Positions 33,764 to 41,633 of a stretch of 51,124 bases of DNA are shown piece by piece (the first letter of the stretch is position 1; the number at the start of each line of letters is the position of its first letter). The stretch spans positions 1 to 51,124 of the forward strand of contig CAZYJR010000027.1 of NCBI GenBank assembly GCA_964647905.1. The letters run 5' to 3'. The notes below the pieces were generated by a model that saw only the letters and a program-made list of their open reading frames with translations, searched no databases and was not told the DNA's origin. The position numbers and the translations under genes are program-made. This stretch comes from CAZYJR01 sp964647905. Lineage in GTDB: Bacteria > Desulfobacterota > DSM-4660 > Desulfatiglandales > HGW-15.

Positions 33764-35649
33764 GTCTTCAGACTCCCGGCCACATCCTCGAGACCCAGGC
33801 GCTTCAGGGTCTCGGCCGCAGGCCGCCCCTGCCGGTCCCAGCCCCGGACGTCGTAGTACTCGTCCAACAGCCGGTCCACCTCCTCGCGGCTCAGACAATG
33901 GCCCTGGTTCGGGCCGTTGGGGACCGGATCGTTCATCAGCCTGGCCGGCGGATAGTCGTTAGCCCGGCCGAAGCCGGGCACCTCCCGCACCGAGATGGAG
34001 CGGGTAAGATTCCAGACCTTCTCCGAGGTATCCAGGAGCTCCTGCCAGGAAAGGGACCGGCCGGTGCAGAGTCGAAACAGCTCCTCATAGTGTTCCACCT
34101 CGAAGCCCAGCTCCATGAACTGGAGCCGGCAGACCCCCAGCAGATCGAATGCCGGTCGCAGATGCTGGGAGTTTATCACGTTCTTGGCCTGCCCGCCCAC
34201 AACCGCTTTGGGGAGTTTCTTGACCTCCCCCCCGCCGGCGATCAGGTCATGCACACTGGCGGCCGAACCCACCACATCGTGACCCAGCACCCAACTGCGG
34301 TTGTGATGAGCCCCCACGTCCGCGGTCATGTAGGAGAGCATCATGCCGGGGGCGTTTCGGCACTCGTAGCCCGACCACTCCAGCCCCTTCACCTGGATGG
34401 CGAAGTCCATGGAGCCTTGCCCGACCACCTCGGAGGCCCGCTTGGATCCCTCGGCCAGGAGGTCCCCCAGGCCCTTTCGGTGGGCGGTGATCTCAAGGAG
34501 GTGGATTACCGACTCGAGGTCCCCGAACCGGACCTCCCGGCCGAGATCCTCCCGGGACAGGATACCCCTCTCGAAGCATTCAATGGCCCAGGCGGAGACG
34601 ACCCCGCCCGATATGGTGTCCAGCCCCAGCTCGTCGCAGGCGTAGTTGGCGTAGGCCACGTCCTCGATGGTGCGGAGATCGCAGCAGCCGCCCAGGAGCG
34701 CGATGGACTCGAACTCCGGTCCCTCCACCTCCGCCTGTCCAAGGGAGGTGCGCGTACGGCCGTACTTGCCGCACGGTGTGGGGCAGCAGAAGCAGCCCTT
34801 GTCCGTGATCCTGAGTCGCTCCAGCACGGCCTTTCCGTTGATGTCCTCGTAGTGGTCCGAGAAGGACGTCTGGAAATTGCGGGTGGGAAACGCTCCCACT
34901 TCGTTCACCCAGTTGGTTATGCCGGCGGTACCTTCCGGGGTCCACCCCAGGAAGCCCGGTTTTTCCCTGACTCCCGCGTAGGCCCGTTTTGCCGCATCGA
35001 ACAGGCCCTGGAGATCGTGCGCCTCCAGTGATCCGGTACCGCGCACCACTACCGCCTTGATCCGCTTGCTCCCCAACACCGCTCCGATCCCGGTCCGGCC
35101 GGCCTGACGTCCGAAGTCGTGTGAGATGCAGGCGAACCTGACGAGGTTCTCTCCTGCGGGGCCGATGGTGAGGATCTCGAAATCCTCCCCGAAGTCCTCT
35201 TTCAGCCGCTTCTCGAGTGTGAGGGAGCCCATGCCCCACAAATCCCCGGCGCGGTGAATGTCCACGAAGTCGTCGTCGATCACCAGCAGGCTCGGCTCGG
35301 CTGCTGCGCCGGTAAGGACCAGGCCGTCGTATCCCGCGTATTTGAGAGCGGGACCGAAGTGCCCGCCCATGTTGGAGTCCGCATACCCTCCGGTGGCAGC
35401 GGACTTGCATCCGAAGTGGGTCTTGCCGCTCGCCGGAAGGAGGTGGCCGCTCATGGGCCCCGTGGCCACGATGAAGGGGTTTGCAGGATCGAAGGGATCT
35501 ATCCCGGGGGGAAGCTCCTCCCAGATCAAGCGTGCCACGAATCCCCGGCCGCCGATGTAGTCCTCGGCCAGACGCTGCGAAAGCGGCTGCTTCTCTACGC
35601 GTCCGGATCCCAAATCGATTCTTAGTATGGTTCCGGCATATCCCTTCAT
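33760..35649 (-). CDS. Aldehyde:ferredoxin oxidoreductase (tungstopterin enzyme)
   Basis: 629 residues from ATG 35649 (AAGGAGGTGAG upstream). Family signatures: GYAGTILRIDL at the start, FVARLIWEELPPGIDP, ATGPMSGHLLPASGK and TGGYADSNMGGHFGPALKYAG. The [4Fe-4S] ligands C286, C289 and C293 lie in GCFCCPTPCGKYGRT, and a later one in LLGVCRLQF. These enzymes oxidise aldehydes to acids with ferredoxin as acceptor. It overlaps genes on both sides (polyferredoxin and MoaD) by four bases. The aldehyde is unknown; one generated by the FAD amine oxidoreductase of the operon is the obvious candidate. Confidence 0.9.
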   Translation of the reverse strand: MKGYAGTILRIDLGSGRVEKQPLSQRLAEDYIGGRGFVARLIWEELPPGIDPFDPANPFIVATGPMSGHLLPASGKTHFGCKSAATGGYADSNMGGHFGPALKYAGYDGLVLTGAAAEPSLLVIDDDFVDIHRAGDLWGMGSLTLEKRLKEDFGEDFEILTIGPAGENLVRFACISHDFGRQAGRTGIGAVLGSKRIKAVVVRGTGSLEAHDLQGLFDAAKRAYAGVREKPGFLGWTPEGTAGITNWVNEVGAFPTRNFQTSFSDHYEDINGKAVLERLRITDKGCFCCPTPCGKYGRTRTSLGQAEVEGPEFESIALLGGCCDLRTIEDVAYANYACDELGLDTISGGVVSAWAIECFERGILSREDLGREVRFGDLESVIHLLEITAHRKGLGDLLAEGSKRASEVVGQGSMDFAIQVKGLEWSGYECRNAPGMMLSYMTADVGAHHNRSWVLGHDVVGSAASVHDLIAGGGEVKKLPKAVVGGQAKNVINSQHLRPAFDLLGVCRLQFMELGFEVEHYEELFRLCTGRSLSWQELLDTSEKVWNLTRSISVREVPGFGRANDYPPARLMNDPVPNGPNQGHCLSREEVDRLLDEYYDVRGWDRQGRPAAETLKRLGLEDVAGSLKT

Positions 35650-36053
35650 GGGCTCACCTCCTTCATGGTCTCCCCTTCGATCTCGATGGCGTCCCGCGGG
35701 CAGATGCCGGCGCACTCGCCGCAGCGGGTGCAAAGGATGGGGAGGTCAGTCTCAGTGTTCGTCCGGAGCGCGCCGACTGGACACACCTCGATGCAGATCC
35801 CGCACGCCGAGCAATCCTCCTGTCGAAGTACATACCGCTCTTCCTTCCACTCGATGGCCTCTTCCGGGCAGGACTCCGCACATGTCCCGCAGTTATCGCA
35901 GATATGAATACGGAAGTCTCCCGGTGCCGGAAACCTGGGTTCTATCCTAAGGGCCGCCCGGGCGGTTGTGATCTCGCTGAAGTTGGCGACGCTGCAGGCC
36001 AGAAGGCACGCCCTGCAACCGGAACAGCGCTCATGGTGAACAATAAACTGCAA
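35646..36053 (-). CDS. Polyferredoxin-like electron-transfer subunit of the aldehyde oxidoreductase
   Basis: 135 residues with four cysteine clusters: CSGCRACLLAC (10-20), CDNCGTCAESCP, CSACGICIEVCP and CTRCGECAGICP. This is the HycB/AorB arrangement that carries electrons from AOR-type enzymes. It overlaps the AOR start by four bases, so a 1:1 complex is likely. The gene follows mttB by 84 bases on the same strand. Confidence 0.9.
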   Translation of the reverse strand: MQFIVHHERCSGCRACLLACSVANFSEITTARAALRIEPRFPAPGDFRIHICDNCGTCAESCPEEAIEWKEERYVLRQEDCSACGICIEVCPVGALRTNTETDLPILCTRCGECAGICPRDAIEIEGETMKEVSP

Positions 36054-36137
36054 TGGTCCTTCTCCTTTCAGGTCATTTCCTAATAGGCATCACCCCGGCG
36101 GTAGGGGGAGAAGCCGCACGCCCGGAGGCTCAATCCC

Positions 36138-37682
36138 CTACGCCCAGTACCCGGCCATGCGCTCGATCTCCCGCTCCACCTCGGCCGGCAGGGGCTTGGG
36201 CTCGTGCTGCATCATCTTCTTGGTCTGCTCGTGGAGCCGCTCGTGGAACTCCGGCTTGCCCCGGGCGCGCCACTGGTTCATGGTCGATCGGTCGAAGAGC
36301 TTTGAGTACCAGATCTCCCGAAAATGTTTCATGGTGTGGTCCTCCATCAGGAAGTTGCCCCCCGGCCCGATCCGGTCGATGACATCCAAGGCCAGGCGTC
36401 CATCGTCCACATGAATCCCGCCCATGTAACCGTAGACCATCTCCACGATCTCGTTTACCAGTACCATGTACTCGGGGGAGACCAGGGTGGCATGATCCAG
36501 CCAGCCGTTGTCGTGGACCATGTTTGCGCCGCTCAGGGCCGAGCAGAGACAGGAGAACGTCGCCTCAACGGCCGCCTGGGAGTCGGGAAGCTTGGCGTCC
36601 GAGCACCCGGATACGCCCAGGAAGGGGATCCGGTAGAATTGGGACATCTGGGCCATGGCCGTGGCCATGACATTCATCTCCGGGGCCCCGTATGAGAAAA
36701 TGCTCGTCCTCATGTCCATGATCGTGGCGAAGGCCCCGTAAATATAGGGTGCGCCGGGCCGGACGAGCTGGCTGAGAACCAGCCCGAACAGCGACTCCAC
36801 GCTGCCCTGAACCACTGTCCCGGCCAGGGTGGCGGGCGAGGTCGCCCCGGCCTGGGGGCCGGAGTAGCAAACCTGGGGGAGGCCCTTTTCCGCCGCATAG
36901 ATCAGACGATCCACCAGCGGGGTCTCGTAGACCAAGGGGGAGATGGGGGAATTGAAGAGTACCACCAGGGGCCTTTCCACGAGTCGCTCCTCGCTCCCCA
37001 CTATGGCCGAGGCCATCTCCACGATGTCCTTGGCCGCCTGTAGGTTGTCGCAGCAAAAGAGGAGGGGCTTCTCGCAGTAAGTGAGGGCCCGGCGGGCTAC
37101 GAGACGGTCCGCCGTGGCCGGCGGCGCGTCCGAGGCCGTTCCGATGGTCATCGTCCATGTGAAGTTCTCCAGGGCGTCGGCCAAGGCGGCGGTCGCCCGG
37201 CAGTCGTCCAAGGTGAACGGCCTTCGGATCCCGTCACCCGGGTCCAGGTAGTCATAGGCGTCCAGCGTGGGACCGTACCAGGTCTGGTCCTCCATCAGAT
37301 CAACCGTCTTCTCGCCGCTCCGGTCGTAGAGGACCACTCGGTCCGCCAGCGTCCCCAAGGCCTTCTCTACGACCCGCGCCGGGATCCGGACGCGGAGTCC
37401 GTCCACTGAGCAACCGTGGCCGTGGAGCATCTCCCGCGCCCCTTCGTGGTTGACCTGGATCCCGGTCCGCGCCATGAGCTCGAGGGAGGCCTCGTGGATT
37501 CGCAGGATCTGTTCGTCGCTCAAGACCCTCTGGCGCGGCCTGATGCGAAGCTCCGGGAGCCCGGCTGCCGCCGCTTCCGCGGTGTCGTTACGGGGAGCCT
37601 CCGAGGTAACGGCCCGGGCCTCCCCCGCGGGATCGGACGCCGGCGTGCCCTTATTCTCCTCATGCAGGTTCGATTCGTCCAT
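36138..37682 (-). CDS. MttB-family quaternary amine:corrinoid methyltransferase (non-pyrrolysine)
   Basis: 514 residues from ATG 37682 (AAGAGAGAG upstream; a TTG ten codons earlier is less likely). It is a COG5598 barrel of usual length: HEASLELMARTGIQV, YGPTLDAYDYLDPGDG, PLLFCCDNLQAAKDIV, CYSGPQAGATSPATLAG, SYGAPEMNVMATAMAQM, HVDDGRLALDVIDRIGPGG. There is no in-frame amber codon, so it is not a trimethylamine enzyme with pyrrolysine. It belongs with the glycine betaine (MtgB) and proline betaine (MtpB) enzymes. It would move one methyl from a quaternary amine to the corrinoid protein of this operon. The first 40 residues are acidic and low complexity. Confidence 0.9.
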   Translation of the reverse strand: MDESNLHEENKGTPASDPAGEARAVTSEAPRNDTAEAAAAGLPELRIRPRQRVLSDEQILRIHEASLELMARTGIQVNHEGAREMLHGHGCSVDGLRVRIPARVVEKALGTLADRVVLYDRSGEKTVDLMEDQTWYGPTLDAYDYLDPGDGIRRPFTLDDCRATAALADALENFTWTMTIGTASDAPPATADRLVARRALTYCEKPLLFCCDNLQAAKDIVEMASAIVGSEERLVERPLVVLFNSPISPLVYETPLVDRLIYAAEKGLPQVCYSGPQAGATSPATLAGTVVQGSVESLFGLVLSQLVRPGAPYIYGAFATIMDMRTSIFSYGAPEMNVMATAMAQMSQFYRIPFLGVSGCSDAKLPDSQAAVEATFSCLCSALSGANMVHDNGWLDHATLVSPEYMVLVNEIVEMVYGYMGGIHVDDGRLALDVIDRIGPGGNFLMEDHTMKHFREIWYSKLFDRSTMNQWRARGKPEFHERLHEQTKKMMQHEPKPLPAEVEREIERMAGYWA

Positions 37683-37815
37683 ATTTTGCTCTCTCTTACA
37701 ACGCTGAACCAAGACTCTGGCAAAGATACTCTCTTGGTGCCGCTTCTATAATCCCCTTGTTATCTCTACCATCAAATAAGGCCCGCTCATGAACACTCCG
37801 CCGTGGTGCTCGTTT

Positions 37816-39015
37816 TCAGTGCCCGCTCAAGAAGCTGCTCCCCTTGACGGAGACGCCCTCCTCGTACCGGCTGAGCCGGAGAGGGTTGTCCTTGTTCTCC
37901 CGCCCGCCGGTGATCAAGTCGGCGCAGAGCCTTCCCACGGCCGGGGAAACCATGATCGCCATCCAGTAGCCGCAGTTCAGGTGGAATCCGGGCACCCCGT
38001 CCACAGGCCCGATCAGCGGCTGTTCGTCCGGTGTGTAGACGTACTGCCCTGCCGAAAGGGAGAGGTCGGTCTTCTTGAGCTCCCCGATGATGTCCAGCCA
38101 GAAGGGGTTCAGCCGGCTCGCCTTGTCAAGAGCCATGGCCGGAAAATCCCAATCGCCCAAAGGGTTTTCCATGGGCTCTGTTACGGGCTCGTCCGGGTCC
38201 ACCCATCCTACAAGGGCCCCGCCGGTCTCGGGCCGCCAGTAGGAGCCGTTCACCAGATCCACCGTGAAAGGGGCCTCCTTGGGAACCGCGTCGGTCGTAA
38301 TGAACACCTTCTGCCGGCGCACCGGCTCAAGAGGCAGATCCACGCCCACCATCCGGGCGATGACCCCGGCGAACGGACCGGCAGCGTTTACCACGGTCCG
38401 GGTCGAAACGATTCCCCGATCGGTCTTTACCGCTTTGACACCCTGCCCGTCCGTCTCGATGTCGAGGACCCGGGTCTTTAGAAAAAACCGGGCCGTTGAC
38501 GCCTTGACGTAGCCCTGAATCAGCTCGTGGACAGAAAGCCACCCGTCTGAGCCGCGGAAAGTCGCTCCCACCGTCGAAGTGGACAGGAAAGGAAAGCGCT
38601 CGTGCAGAGCGTCTCCTGAGAGGAACTCCGAGTCGGTCACTCCCAGCCGGTGCTGCTCCCTGACCGCGGCCTCCATGCCGGCGAGCATGGCCTTGTCGTC
38701 CGTGACGAACAGGTACCCCTGCTGGTGAATATTCAGGTCATACCCGGGCAGCCCCATCCGCTCGGCAAAGTGCTCGAAAAAGTCGATGCTCTCGAGGGCG
38801 AGGCTTGCCATGGCCGGCTCGGTGAACTGGGCGCGAAAGCACTCAGCAGACGCACCCGATGTGAGGGTTCCCAGGCCGTCCCTCGCCTCCAAGACAATGA
38901 CGTCCAAACCTGACCTCGAGAGCCAGTAGGCCGTGGCGGCGCCCACCACGCCTCCCCCGATCACAACGGCGTCCGCGGTCGTGTCAGCGGCTTCCGGCAC
39001 GATCAGCTTCTGCAT
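37816..39015 (-). CDS. FAD-dependent amine oxidoreductase (DAO/sarcosine-oxidase fold)
   Basis: 399 residues from the ATG at 39015, nine bases from AAGGAG; ATG 39021 is also possible. The dinucleotide site is ADAVVIGGGVVGAATAYWL (about 14-32) followed by VIVLEARDGLG. TVVNAAGPFAG and the C-terminal GPVDGVPGFHLNCGYWMAIM segment belong to the DAO family, which includes sarcosine, dimethylglycine and N-methyl-amino-acid oxidases or dehydrogenases. In this operon a secondary or tertiary amine left after the first demethylation is a plausible substrate, with formaldehyde or an imine as product. The 133-base gap to mttB has only a weak promoter-like sequence. Confidence 0.85.
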   Translation of the reverse strand: MQKLIVPEAADTTADAVVIGGGVVGAATAYWLSRSGLDVIVLEARDGLGTLTSGASAECFRAQFTEPAMASLALESIDFFEHFAERMGLPGYDLNIHQQGYLFVTDDKAMLAGMEAAVREQHRLGVTDSEFLSGDALHERFPFLSTSTVGATFRGSDGWLSVHELIQGYVKASTARFFLKTRVLDIETDGQGVKAVKTDRGIVSTRTVVNAAGPFAGVIARMVGVDLPLEPVRRQKVFITTDAVPKEAPFTVDLVNGSYWRPETGGALVGWVDPDEPVTEPMENPLGDWDFPAMALDKASRLNPFWLDIIGELKKTDLSLSAGQYVYTPDEQPLIGPVDGVPGFHLNCGYWMAIMVSPAVGRLCADLITGGRENKDNPLRLSRYEEGVSVKGSSFLSGH

Positions 39016-39099
39016 ACTCATCCTCTCCTTGTCTTTTCTAAACCCGGCTCCCAACCGGATCTTGGACTGAAATCCTCGAGGCCGCGAAGGAACACCCGT

Positions 39100-39900
39100 T
39101 CAGGGGACCCCCAGCATCCCCGAACGATAGGCCTCCAGGTATCGCCCGCAGTATTCGTCCCTTCCGGCCAGCATCTCGGCTGTAACCAGGGCAGCCCTCA
39201 TGCGCCGGTCCAGCGGATTGACAATGGCGCCGTCCAGGCCCCGGGAGACGGCCATGACCAGGAACGTCTCGTTGATGCGGCTTCTTTCGGGCAGCCCGAA
39301 GGAGACGTTGCTCATCCCGCACAGGGTGTGCACCCCGGGCCAGCGCTTCGTGATTTCCTCCACCGCCTCCAGGAACTCGAGGGGGTAGGATGTCTTCACG
39401 GAGACCGGCTGTACCAGGGGATCCAGATAGACGTTGTCCAGGGGAATCCCCGCGCCGGTCAGTCCCTCGACCAGCTTCTCGGCTATGGAAAGGCGCTGAT
39501 CGCAGGTCTCCGGCATGCCGTCGTCTGACATACAAAGAGCCACGACCCTGGCCTCGGCCCCTCGAATTACAGGCAGCAGCCGCTCCCAGCGCTCCTTTTC
39601 CAAGGATATGGAGTTGATCATGGGGACGCCCCGGTGGATTCTCATTGCGGCCTCGATCGCCTCGGGATTCGGGCTGTCCAGGCTGCAGGGCGCCTGCACG
39701 GCCGACTGCACGGTCTCCACCAGCCAGCAGAGGAGCTCGACCTCCCGGTCCTCGAACAGGCCGGCGTTGACGTCCAAATAGTCGGCTCCGGCCGCCACCT
39801 GATCCCCTGCCAGGCGCTCGACGGTCTCCCGGTCCCCGGCCTCGAGGGCGGCAGCCACAGGCCGGCGTGAAGCGTTTATCAGCTCTCCAACGATGATCAT
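39100..39900 (-). CDS. Methylcorrinoid:tetrahydrofolate methyltransferase (MtgA/MtqA type)
   Basis: 266 residues from ATG 39900 (MIIVGELINASRR), the normal start of this pterin-binding family, with GGGAGAGGGCGG upstream. An ATG at 39921 overlaps the corrinoid protein stop and is a coupled alternative. The pterin barrel is clear: AGADYLDVNAG (about 44-54), PCSLDSPNPEAIEAA, GVPMINSIS, LDPLVQPVS, CGMSNVSFGLP. It should take the methyl from the corrinoid protein and deliver methyl-THF to central C1 metabolism. Its length, about 270, excludes methionine synthase or dihydropteroate synthase. Confidence 0.9.
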   Translation of the reverse strand: MIIVGELINASRRPVAAALEAGDRETVERLAGDQVAAGADYLDVNAGLFEDREVELLCWLVETVQSAVQAPCSLDSPNPEAIEAAMRIHRGVPMINSISLEKERWERLLPVIRGAEARVVALCMSDDGMPETCDQRLSIAEKLVEGLTGAGIPLDNVYLDPLVQPVSVKTSYPLEFLEAVEEITKRWPGVHTLCGMSNVSFGLPERSRINETFLVMAVSRGLDGAIVNPLDRRMRAALVTAEMLAGRDEYCGRYLEAYRSGMLGVP

Positions 39901-39917
39901 GGATCCGCCCTCTCCCT

Positions 39918-40544
39918 TCATCCCGCCATAAGCTTCCGGGCGACAGACACCGCTTGGGAAGCATCCCCGGCGTATCCATCCGCACCGATCCGTTCGGCGA
40001 AGTCCTCGGTCACCGGGGCCCCGCCGACCATCACCTTGACCGGACTCCCGTTCTCTCGGAAACGAGCGACCGTCTCCCCCATGGCCGGCATTGTGGTCGT
40101 GAGAAGAGCCGACAGGGCAAGGATGTCCGCCCGGTTCTCTTCCACGGCCTCCTCAAAACGCTCCGCCGGCACGTCCACCCCCAGATCGACCACCTGGAAG
40201 CCGGCGCCTTTGAGCATCATCTTGACCAGGCTCTTGCCTATGTCGTGGAGGTCCCCCTTTACAGTGCCGATTACGACGGTCCCGGCCGAACGACTGCTGG
40301 TCTCAGCCAGCCTGGGCTTCAGAATATCCAGCCCCTGCTGGGCGGTCTGCGCCGCCTGTAGCATCTCGGGTATGAACAGATCCCCCCGGCTGAACCGCTC
40401 GCCCACCTCGTCCAGTGCGGCGATGATCCCCTCGTTCAACAGCGACTGGATGTCGGTCCCCGCCTCCAGCTCCCCTTGGACCAGCACTCCAATGCCGCCT
40501 TTATCGAACCTCAGAACCGCCTGATAGATATCCTTGATCGCCAT
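39918..40544 (-). CDS. Methyltransferase corrinoid protein (MtgC/MtqC type)
   Basis: 208 residues from ATG 40544 (GGAGGGTGAGGG upstream). The helical cap (GERFSRGDLFIPEMLQAA, about 48-65) is followed by the B12 domain with GTVKGDLHDIGKSLV, giving D98, the cobalt ligand H100 and G103. A late VMVGGAPV marks the base-on binding loop. This is the methyl shuttle between the MttB homologue and the THF methyltransferase. No RamA-type reductive activase was found in the window, so it must lie elsewhere. Confidence 0.93.
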   Translation of the reverse strand: MAIKDIYQAVLRFDKGGIGVLVQGELEAGTDIQSLLNEGIIAALDEVGERFSRGDLFIPEMLQAAQTAQQGLDILKPRLAETSSRSAGTVVIGTVKGDLHDIGKSLVKMMLKGAGFQVVDLGVDVPAERFEEAVEENRADILALSALLTTTMPAMGETVARFRENGSPVKVMVGGAPVTEDFAERIGADGYAGDASQAVSVARKLMAG

Positions 40545-40632
40545 GTCTTCCCTCACCCTCCTAGACTCAAAAAGCGGCTTGTCTTGATTCGGGGAGCGCC
40601 CCTCCATGGCCCGCCCTTTCCTTCATAAAGAC

Positions 40633-41187
40633 CTACCAGGAAGGCGGGCTGACGACCCAGACCACCACGCAGTCCTCATCTCCCTCGTTGCTCCACGAGT
40701 GGGGCAACAGGCACGAGTAATAGAACGAAGAAAGGGCCTTTACCCGGTGGACCTCCTCCCCTACGGTCAGCGTCATCTCGCCCGAAAGCACGACACCGAA
40801 CTCCTCCCCCGGGTGGGCAAATATGTCGCGGCTGCCCTTGCCGGGCTTGATCACTGTATAGAAGGGCTGCATCTGCTTATTTCCGGCTATTCGCACCATC
40901 TGACGAATGGTGGCCTCCCATCCCGGCATGTCGACGTGCGTCCACACGGCCTCGGGCAGGACCATGGGATCGTCGATCAGCTCGTCGATGAAGAAGTCGA
41001 CCACCCGGCGGCCCAGGGCTTTGGCCAGGACCCTCAGGTTGGCGATGGACGGCGAGGCCTTGCCGTTTTCCACCTGGGAGAGGAAGGCGGCCGAGAGCCC
41101 CACCTCGCCTGCCAGCTGCTGGAGGGTCAAGCCCTTCTGGGTGCGCCACTCGTTCAGCAAGCGGCCTATGCCATTGTCCTCCTGCAA
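40633..41187 (-). CDS. XRE-cupin transcriptional regulator
   Basis: 184 residues from a TTG at 41187 with GGAGGA upstream; no ATG lies near the start of the domain. HTH at about 8-62 (KGLTLQQLAGEVGLSAAFLS, VENGKASPS, LAKALGRRVVDFFID), cupin at about 105-180 (FAHPGEEFGVVLSGEMTL, LLPHSWSNEGDED). Such proteins often sense amines, amino acids or aldehydes with the cupin. It heads the betaine operon and is likely autoregulated: a perfect ACTTAA/TTAAGT dyad lies between the promoter and its start codon. Confidence 0.9.
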   Translation of the reverse strand: MQEDNGIGRLLNEWRTQKGLTLQQLAGEVGLSAAFLSQVENGKASPSIANLRVLAKALGRRVVDFFIDELIDDPMVLPEAVWTHVDMPGWEATIRQMVRIAGNKQMQPFYTVIKPGKGSRDIFAHPGEEFGVVLSGEMTLTVGEEVHRVKALSSFYYSCLLPHSWSNEGDEDCVVVWVVSPPSW

Positions 41188-41202
41188 AAATCCTCCTTAT
41201 GG

Positions 41203-41224
41203 ACTTAATCGATCAGTGTTAAGT
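41203..41224. promoter_or_regulatory. Candidate operator ACTTAA-N10-TTAAGT
   Basis: Perfect six-base arms separated by ten bases. On the minus strand it lies just downstream of the expected transcription start (about 41232) and upstream of the TTG of the XRE-cupin gene. The position suits a repressor site. Confidence 0.45.
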
Positions 41225-41238
41225 ATTAGTTAAAAAAT

Positions 41239-41268
41239 ACGATACAGTTTAAAAAGGGGTTCTGTCAA
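41239..41268 (-). promoter_or_regulatory. Sigma-70 promoter of the betaine demethylation operon
   Basis: On the minus strand TTGACA (41268-41263), 18 bases, TATCGT (41244-41239). The -35 is perfect and the region is markedly AT-rich against its GC-rich surroundings. It would drive the XRE-cupin gene and the seven closely spaced genes down to MoaD at 33521. Confidence 0.6.
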
Positions 41269-41269
41269 G

Positions 41270-41630
41270 GAAAAATTTTGGCGGTCTCCAAGAAACCGTC
41301 CGAGTTTCGCTGGAAACGCTTTAACCTGTTGATATTACAGAGGTGAAAACTGCCCTAACCGGATCACCCCGTGAGATCAACTCATGGAAGAGGTTGCGGC
41401 CGCGGAGCCCGGAGACCGCCTTGACCTCTTACTGCAATGTCGGTAGTGATCTTGAATTCCGGTCACAGCATGCGAGTCGGTGCAAGAGAGGTGGAACAGC
41501 CTCATTGATTGATGAAGATCTTAGTGGTATAGGTGAGATGTTCGGGCGTTTTCCGTATAGAAGATCGAGGCTTCTGTTTGATGGATGAATCGGTTCCCCG
41601 GGGCGGCGTCGCTTCGTTGAAGGTGTCTGT
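41270..41630. other. Intergenic stretch without a recognised gene
   Basis: About 360 bases between the divergent betaine operon and the TPM gene. No frame here looks like a known protein. The only structure I see is a 14-base direct repeat, TCTGTTTGATGGAT, at 41573-41586 and again at 41626-41639, where the second copy contains the start codon of the TPM gene. Confidence 0.4.
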
Positions 41631-41633
41631 TTG

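Noticed and set aside
37664..37680. A T-arm-like GGTTCGATTC suggesting a tRNA gene
   Set aside because: It lies at the coding start of the MttB homologue, without an acceptor stem or the other arms. I found no tRNA or rRNA gene in the window.
36138..37682. Pyrrolysine in the MttB homologue
   Set aside because: The frame is continuous with no internal TAG, so no amber readthrough is needed; this is the non-pyrrolysine branch of the family.
37683..37815. A weak promoter-like TTGATG and ATTATA pair on the minus strand before mttB
   Set aside because: Both boxes are poor and the gene fits the longer operon; not strong enough to list as a feature.
41343..41588. An 81-codon frame in the gap before the TPM gene
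   Set aside because: No ribosome site and a composition like random translation; kept only as intergenic sequence.
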